DNA from: Triplophysa rosa
Taxonomy: Eukaryota > Chordata > Actinopteri > Cypriniformes > Nemacheilidae
DNA: 64,000 bases
Reading direction: 5' to 3'
Assembly (NCBI RefSeq): GCF_024868665.1
Contig: NC_079914.1
Coordinates: forward strand, 4,359,859-4,423,858
Below the pieces are notes generated by a model. It ran no database searches, was not told where the DNA came from, and worked only from the letters and a program-made list of their open reading frames with translations. Shown one piece after another: positions 59,501 through 64,000 of this stretch (positions within the stretch are counted from its first letter, which is position 1; each line of letters opens with the position of its first letter). The position numbers and the translations under genes are program-made.

Positions 59501-62500
59501 AGTTGCTTCAATGCATTTAGGGGTGTGGTCCTGGTCAAGACAATCTCCTGAACTCCAAACTGAATGTCAGAATGGGAAAGAAAGGTGATTTAAGCAATTT
59601 TGAGCGTGGCATGGTTGTTGGTGCCAGACGGGCCGGTCTGAGTATTTCACAATCTGCTCAGTTACTGGGATTTTCACGCACAACCATTTCTAGGGTTTAC
59701 AAAGAATGGTGTGAAAAGGGAAAAACATCCAGTATGCGGCAGTCCTGTGGGCGAAAATGCCTTGTTGATGCTAGAGGTCAGAGGAGAATGGGCCGACTGA
59801 TTCAAGCTGATAGAAGAGCAACTTTGACTGAAATAACCACTCGTTACAACCGAGGTATGCAGCAAAGCATTTGTGAAGCCACAACACGCACAACCTTGAG
59901 GCAGATGGGCTACAACAGCAGAAGACCCCACCGGGTACCACTCATCTCCACTACAAATAGGAAAAAGAGGCTACAATTTGCACGAGCTCACCAAAATTGG
60001 ACAGTTGAAGACTGGAAAAATGTTGCCTGGTCTGATGAGTCTCGATTTCTGTTGAGACATTCAAATGGTAGAGTCAGAATTTGGCGTAAACAGAATGAGA
60101 ACATGGATCCATCATGCCTTGTTACCACTGTGCAGGCTGGTGGTGGTGGTGTAATGGTGTGGGGGATGTTTTCTTGGCACACTTTAGGCCCCTTAGTGCC
60201 AATTGGGCATCGTTTAAATGCCACGGCCTACCTGAGCATTGTTTCTGACCATGTCCATCCCTTTATGACCACCATGTACCCATCCTCTAATGGCTACTTC
60301 CAGCAGGATAATGCACCATGTCACAAAGCTCGAATCATTTCAAATTGGTTTCTTGAACATGACAATGAGTTCACTGTACTAGAATGGCCCCCACAGTCAC
60401 CAGATCTCAACCCGATAGAACATCTTTGGGATGTGGTGGAACGGGAGCTTCGTGCCCTGGATGTGCATCCCACAAATCTCCATCAACTGCAAGATGCTAT
60501 CCTATCAATATGGGCCAACATTTCTAAAGAATGCTTTCAGCACCTTGTTGAATCAATGCCACGTAGAATTAAGGCAGTTCTGAAGGCGAAAGGGGGTCAA
60601 ACACCGTATTAGTATGGTGTTCCTAATAATCCTTTAGGTGAGTGTATATATACATATACACATATATATACATACATATATATGTATATGTATATATGTA
60701 CATATATATTTTTAATTATACTTAATCAATTTTATCCATTTGCAATGCATTCATATCTGAGCAAAAATAACAAGAATTTCCACACACACACCTCTTTAAC
60801 ACATGGATAAATGTTAATCTCCTCAATGTTAAAACTAAGCCATTCTGAAGAGGGCTGTCGAAGGATGAGTCGAACTGTCATCACATTATCAGGTTTGGCC
60901 GACATCTGAAAACCCCAAAATACAGAACAAAAGATTTCAGCAAGCCGTCACACAATTTGAAAGAAAATCTGGGTCTTTTATATATAGCTTTCAAAGAAAT
61001 GAAATGGAACGTCGTTCCGAATGAATGTTAGACGGATACACTAAAGACGTCTGTTTCTTAATTAACAATGGGAAAAGAAAAAGTGACAAACAAAGCCATA
61101 ATTTCACAAGCGTCATCCAGAAATAACATTCATTGTTCAATCATTGATCGTTCCCCTCGAAAACTGCCGGATTTGCGAAACAAAACTTGACTTCTTGAGT
61201 TTTGATGTTTGTGAAGTATGTAAGCAAAACCCACATCAAAGTTTCTTTCTAATTCAGCTGTCAGTGGTGATCCCCGAGGGACGGTTTCTACGCATTCATT
61301 TCTCCGAGCTTGCTCATGTCAAAAGATCTGCTCTGCAAAATGATTATTCATCACAAATGATTATTCCAAATCATAACCTGACAACAAATATAAATAAACA
61401 CATTGTTATATAACAAGCATTACAGTGTTGCAAGCAGGTCTTAGCAAAGTGGATGGCGATATCTGTTTTTATGTGCTGTTTTAGATTTTTTATCAATTGA
61501 AGACAATGAGGTTTGGCGATTGATGTTCAGAGCTCGATGTTACCCGTCCTCATTCATTTTATTATACATAAAAAAGCTGCCAACAATCTTTATAAATTCA
61601 CCTTCTGTGTTCCACAGAGTAGTAGAAGTCAGAAGTCGTGTCCTTGTATTTCTAAAAACACGGAGGACAATGTCTTCAATAATTTCTTGCTTCTTAATAA
61701 AGACTTACTTATCATTGCCCTGTCTGCTGACATCAAAAACAGCTTATACAGATTACAGCAGATGGGGTGAGAGCTCTGCGGCGTCCCCCGCGAGTTCGAA
61801 GCAAATTTGGTTTGATGACACCAAATGATCAGCGAGGAACCCGTCGTCCAATCATCTCTGGGTTCACTGAAGGACACAGGTTTAATATCTACGTGTCTTT
61901 GAAATGAAGCTAAAAAGAGTCCAGGGAGCCTGATCTTAATGCATTAAAGCAGCCGTTACAGACAACTCGCAGATCAAAGACCGGGACATCAGATCCCTGG
62001 AGAGCCACAAATGGGCCAAATGGCTGTGATGACAAAAGTAATGTTTTCAGACAGCTGAGATTATGCTCGGATGGCTGAAAGATCGGTTCGTTTTTTGCTT
62101 TAATTGAAAAATTGATGATATCCCGAAGACACAAGTGCTGGTGTTGTCTCAAAGGAAATTCTTGGACGAGATTGTCAACGTTTGTGGAATGATTTCTCTT
62201 GTCTGCTTACAAAGAGCAACGGTAGGTATACAGTATCTTAAACTGTACATTTATTGGGATGAAAGCACTGGTAAACGATGACCTTGGACCCCTATGTATG
62301 ACCTTAGAGGACATCTGAACTATTTTTATTATTTTGCTTTATGTCCGTTTCGAACTATGTTAACCGTGTGGTTTTACATGTTCAGAATTTTCATTTCCTT
62401 TAAACAGATGTTTCTCATGGTTGACCTTGGCCTACCTGCTGTCTGTAGATGGAGAAATAGTCATGTGATCCTGCCTCGGCGTGCGGGTTGGCCATGAGGC

Positions 62501-63202
62501 AGTGATTTCTCAGACAGGTGACCCATTTAACAGATCCGTCCTCCCTCTGCTGAACACGGACCGTCAGATACGCCGTGTAGTAGTTCTTGAAAGAGATTTC
62601 CTGAATCTAGACACAAGCACAGGGAAAATACAGGCGGGTTCAACCGGAGGGATTGGGGCAGACAATGCTGAAGGAAAGAAACGGTTTTCTTTTGAGTGTA
62701 GGTTGTTAACAGTACTTTAAGAAACATTTTAAGACAGTATTGTCTTGAAAGGTGGTGTTTTACGTAAAGCTGCTTTGTTTATATTCTGTAAATTTATGTG
62801 AAATACATCTGACATTCATACATGGACACACATTTGTTTAAACGGACACACGTTTGCGTATTTCATTTGGGACTCAGAAATAATGCAAAACTTCTTTTTC
62901 ATTTTACGAGACAATATTTCACCTTTTTTTTAAACCCTAAAACTTTTATCTCAGACTTTCAATGTGATTTGACTCTTTGGACCCTACTGTTTGTTCATCG
63001 TATTAGTGCAGTACGCTGTTAAAGTGTTACATGCATTTTCAGAGATAAAGCTATCTGCATTGTCAGAGATACTCACATTCACGGGTTCTGCAAGGGTGAT
63101 GTCTGTTATATAGACGCCTGGACGTGATAAATCAGATACAGTGTCTCCGATCTGCAGAGCGACGGGTGACTTTATAGTGCAGCTAACTGGTTCCACACTC
63201 AT
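56467..63202 (-). CDS. nicn1: Nicolin-1, complete six-exon gene
   Basis: Six minus-strand coding exons (63077-63202, 62436-62606, 60792-60905, 58353-58421, 56599-56703, 56467-56508) all join in phase 0 through GT/AG introns into a 208-residue protein with no internal stop. Segments that identify nicolin-1 by recall of the mammalian protein (about 213 residues) are RPGVYITDIT (exon 1), FKNYYTAYL and KWVTCLRNHCLM (exon 2), RLILRQPS and WLSF (exon 3), W(D)VPAWLS (exon 4), GLPDPETVSS, QQMWALTE and IGRFD (exon 5), and a C-terminus VDGSYDVKLLSYM. Nicolin-1 is a small non-catalytic subunit of the tubulin polyglutamylase complex, which adds glutamate side chains to tubulin tails on stable and ciliary microtubules. 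I see no signal peptide or membrane segment. The start at 63200-63202 aligns with the family N-terminus. Introns are 470, 1529, 2370, 1649 and 90 bp; intron 3 holds an antisense Tc1 element. Identification is by motif recognition, not a database search. Confidence 0.95.
56599..56703 (-). CDS. nicn1: nicn1 coding exon 5
   Basis: Encodes 35 residues, GLPDPETVSS to ASIGRFD, with the strongly conserved QQMWALTE. The acceptor is gtgtcag and the donor GTGAGT. Confidence 0.94.
56757..58352. other. nicn1 intron 4 content
   Basis: 56760-56830 and 57655-57675 (GTGAACTATTCCTTTAA) are fragments of the AAAGGGATAGTTCACCC family. 57475-57500 (CCAGTCAAAAGTTTGCACAC) resembles a Tc1-type end fragment. No nested gene is seen. 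Confidence 0.45.
58353..58421 (-). CDS. nicn1: nicn1 coding exon 4
   Basis: Encodes 23 residues, DTEWDVPAWLST to SLDLK. The acceptor is cctcag and the donor GTAAG. The W-x-VPAWLS pattern matches the family's FPKWLS segment. Confidence 0.92.
58795..59265. repeat. A-rich degenerate minisatellite in nicn1 intron 3
   Basis: About 470 bp almost without T on the plus strand. It is built from variants of words such as GATGAAAACAAAA, AAATAAATAAACAAGTCAA and ACACAAAAC. The nicn1 sense strand is therefore a long pyrimidine/T-rich run. The hydrophobic F/L/Y-rich reading frames it yields on the minus strand are artefacts of composition. Confidence 0.85.
59424..60644 (+). mobile_element. Complete Tc1-like transposon, DD36E type, in nicn1 intron 3
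   Basis: The 1221-bp element is flanked by TA on both sides (59422-59423 and 60645-60646). It has identical 29-bp terminal inverted repeats beginning CACTCACCTAAAGGATTATT. It inserted into a (TA)n/(TATACA)n microsatellite whose halves remain at 59357-59423 and 60645-60705. It holds one uninterrupted transposase gene. Perfect ends and an open frame suggest a young copy. It lies antisense to nicn1. Confidence 0.95.
59572..60612 (+). CDS. Tc1/mariner transposase (DD36E), intact
   Basis: 346 residues, the usual Tc1 length. The N-terminal paired-like DNA-binding region (about residues 1-115) has a helix-turn-helix around SISQSAQLLGFSRTTISRVY (23-43) and a GRK motif (60-62). The DDE catalytic domain shows D155 (WSDESRF), D246 (FQQDNAPCH) and E283 (NPIEHLW). 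There are 36 residues between the second D and the E, so this is DD36E rather than the usual DD34E, as described for the Incomer-type sibling family. A glycine-rich GGGGVMVWG segment follows residue 190. The frame is complete from ATG to TAG, so the enzyme may be functional. It acts on its own 29-bp ends in the nucleus by cut and paste. Confidence 0.95.
   Translation: MGKKGDLSNFERGMVVGARRAGLSISQSAQLLGFSRTTISRVYKEWCEKGKTSSMRQSCGRKCLVDARGQRRMGRLIQADRRATLTEITTRYNRGMQQSICEATTRTTLRQMGYNSRRPHRVPLISTTNRKKRLQFARAHQNWTVEDWKNVAWSDESRFLLRHSNGRVRIWRKQNENMDPSCLVTTVQAGGGGVMVWGMFSWHTLGPLVPIGHRLNATAYLSIVSDHVHPFMTTMYPSSNGYFQQDNAPCHKARIISNWFLEHDNEFTVLEWPPQSPDLNPIEHLWDVVERELRALDVHPTNLHQLQDAILSIWANISKECFQHLVESMPRRIKAVLKAKGGQTPY
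60792..60905 (-). CDS. nicn1: nicn1 coding exon 3
   Basis: Encodes 38 residues, MSAKPDNVMT to NIYPCVKE, containing the diagnostic RLILRQPSSEWLSF block. The acceptor is ttttcag. The donor is gtgtgtg, the start of a short GT run, so it is weaker than the other donors. Confidence 0.93.
60906..62435. other. nicn1 intron 2 content
   Basis: No repeat or nested gene is recognised. The frames at 61144-61413 and 61513-61828 have no family signature. 61780-62110 is relatively GC-rich and repeat-free. Confidence 0.4.
62436..62606 (-). CDS. nicn1: nicn1 coding exon 2
   Basis: Encodes 57 residues from IQEISFKNYY to FSIYRQQ, the best conserved part of the protein (KWVTCLRNHCLM). The acceptor is tctag (62607-62608) and the donor gtagg (62434-62435). 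Confidence 0.95.
63077..63202 (-). CDS. nicn1: nicn1 coding exon 1
   Basis: Encodes residues 1-42, beginning MSVEPVSCTIKSPVALQIGD and ending LAEPVN. The donor is GTGAGT (RC of 63071-63076). Seven bases upstream of the ATG the minus strand reads ctgtag|gtccatc, an acceptor-like site, so a further 5' noncoding exon is likely. Confidence 0.93.
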
Positions 63203-63210
63203 GATGGACC

Positions 63211-63606
63211 TACAGTACAAAAATGAAAATGTGTGAAAAGCATTCAAATTCTGCCAGGGATGGCTGGTATCCAAAAAGGTAGATTGATCAAATATTGAAA
63301 AATGAAAATGATTAATTCTTCGTATTGTTTCAAACCCATTTAAACCCATTTGATCCAACATTGTTGCATATTGCATAATTTTCATCTTTAATTTTGCGTC
63401 TTTATAGAATTGACACCCTTTTTATTAAAATCAGGCTTTTATAATGTACATTTTTATATAGATGCACATTTGCACATTAACTAGAAGAGCCTGGCTAAGA
63501 TCCTAATAACTTTAAATTTACAGACGAATTTACAAATTTTGTTTATTTTTTATGTATTTAAAAATAATGTCTAATTCAAAAAACAATGTCTAATTATATG
63601 TTATAC

Positions 63607-63638
<32 letters not shown>

Positions 63639-64000
63639 ATAAACTGTTATATGTTTATTCACTTGTTGCGTTCTTGTTTTTTTATTATTTATATTTCTCA
63701 AAATGTATAAATAGTCTACTTAAGCATTTTGTAATAATTTACTATCTGCAATACAATCTTATTTGCTTAAACAGCAAAACCATTATTTTAATATTCTTCC
63801 AAAAGCCTGGTGAGCTGCATAACAGTTAACGTTACTCATACATCATTTTTGAGCGTTCGCACGAGCGCAAGATCCCCACGGTTGCTGTCTATGTAGGTAG
63901 CTCACTCGCTTTTGAAACGCAGCCAATGAGCATCACTGCAGTACTTACTATATACAGCCGTGTGTCGTGTTCTCTGAGGTAAATTTAGCTCAGACGTGAC
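63211..64000 (-). promoter_or_regulatory. nicn1: Probable 5' noncoding exon and upstream region of nicn1
   Basis: A tag acceptor lies just upstream of the ATG (63210-63212). A good donor (GTAAGT, RC of 63943-63948) lies 736 bp upstream, which suggests a 5' UTR exon from 63949 running off the window. The plus strand has AGCCAATGAG (63921-63930), a possible CCAAT box in reverse. A (TA)n tract sits at 63614-63639. This is inference from splice-like sites only. Confidence 0.35.

Noticed and set aside
62984..63385. 133-codon frame taken as a single-exon gene
   Set aside because: Only its middle is nicn1 exon 1; the parts before MSVEPV and after EPVN are intron sequence.

Overview
The window is AT-rich vertebrate nuclear DNA, most likely from a cyprinid teleost (zebrafish, carp or goldfish kin). 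This rests on spliced genes with GT-AG introns, fish-type Tc1/mariner transposons, L2-clade LINE pieces, many small hAT-like and TA-flanked miniature elements, and a spliced NICN1 gene. There is no bacterial, viral, rRNA, tRNA or CRISPR content that I can support.

One cellular gene is complete: nicolin-1 (nicn1), minus strand, six coding exons between 63202 (ATG) and 56467 (stop). They join in frame to a 208-residue protein related to the subunit of the tubulin polyglutamylase complex. Its introns have collected repeats, including an intact Tc1-like transposon with DD36E spacing (59424-60644, antisense in intron 3) and a 450-bp A-rich minisatellite.

The other 56 kb is mostly transposon-derived. 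From 1.8 to 10.4 kb two inverted copies of a 42-bp-repeat element face each other. One is split by a 629-bp miniature element with a clean 5-bp target duplication. Between them lie a solo LTR (4368-5300) and a 3.3-kb unit with inverted ends (about 5762-9071). That unit carries four in-frame spliced minus-strand exons resembling the C-terminal half of a fish-expanded SAMD3-like family. From 10.4 to 24 kb there are miniature elements, a decayed Gypsy gag relic, two neighbouring hAT-type elements with separate 8-bp duplications, and an 890-bp inverted-end element with a 37-codon ORF. An intact Tc1 DD34E transposon with IR/DR ends occupies 24013-25607.

From 28 to 56 kb there are further miniature elements, a truncated Tc1 relic, an L2 LINE with a broken reverse transcriptase, a second L2 piece with its endonuclease joined to the 3' tail, a second solo LTR (47690-48270), a long AAT palindrome, and a 1.24-kb element with 6-bp duplications. 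Several single-copy-looking stretches (near 20.35, 40.4 and 50.9 kb) are candidates for conserved noncoding DNA, but this cannot be judged from one sequence.

No gene network is apparent. The story is one small housekeeping-type gene next to a long transposon-filled region. The most unusual item is the spliced gene fragment enclosed in transposon-like inverted ends.
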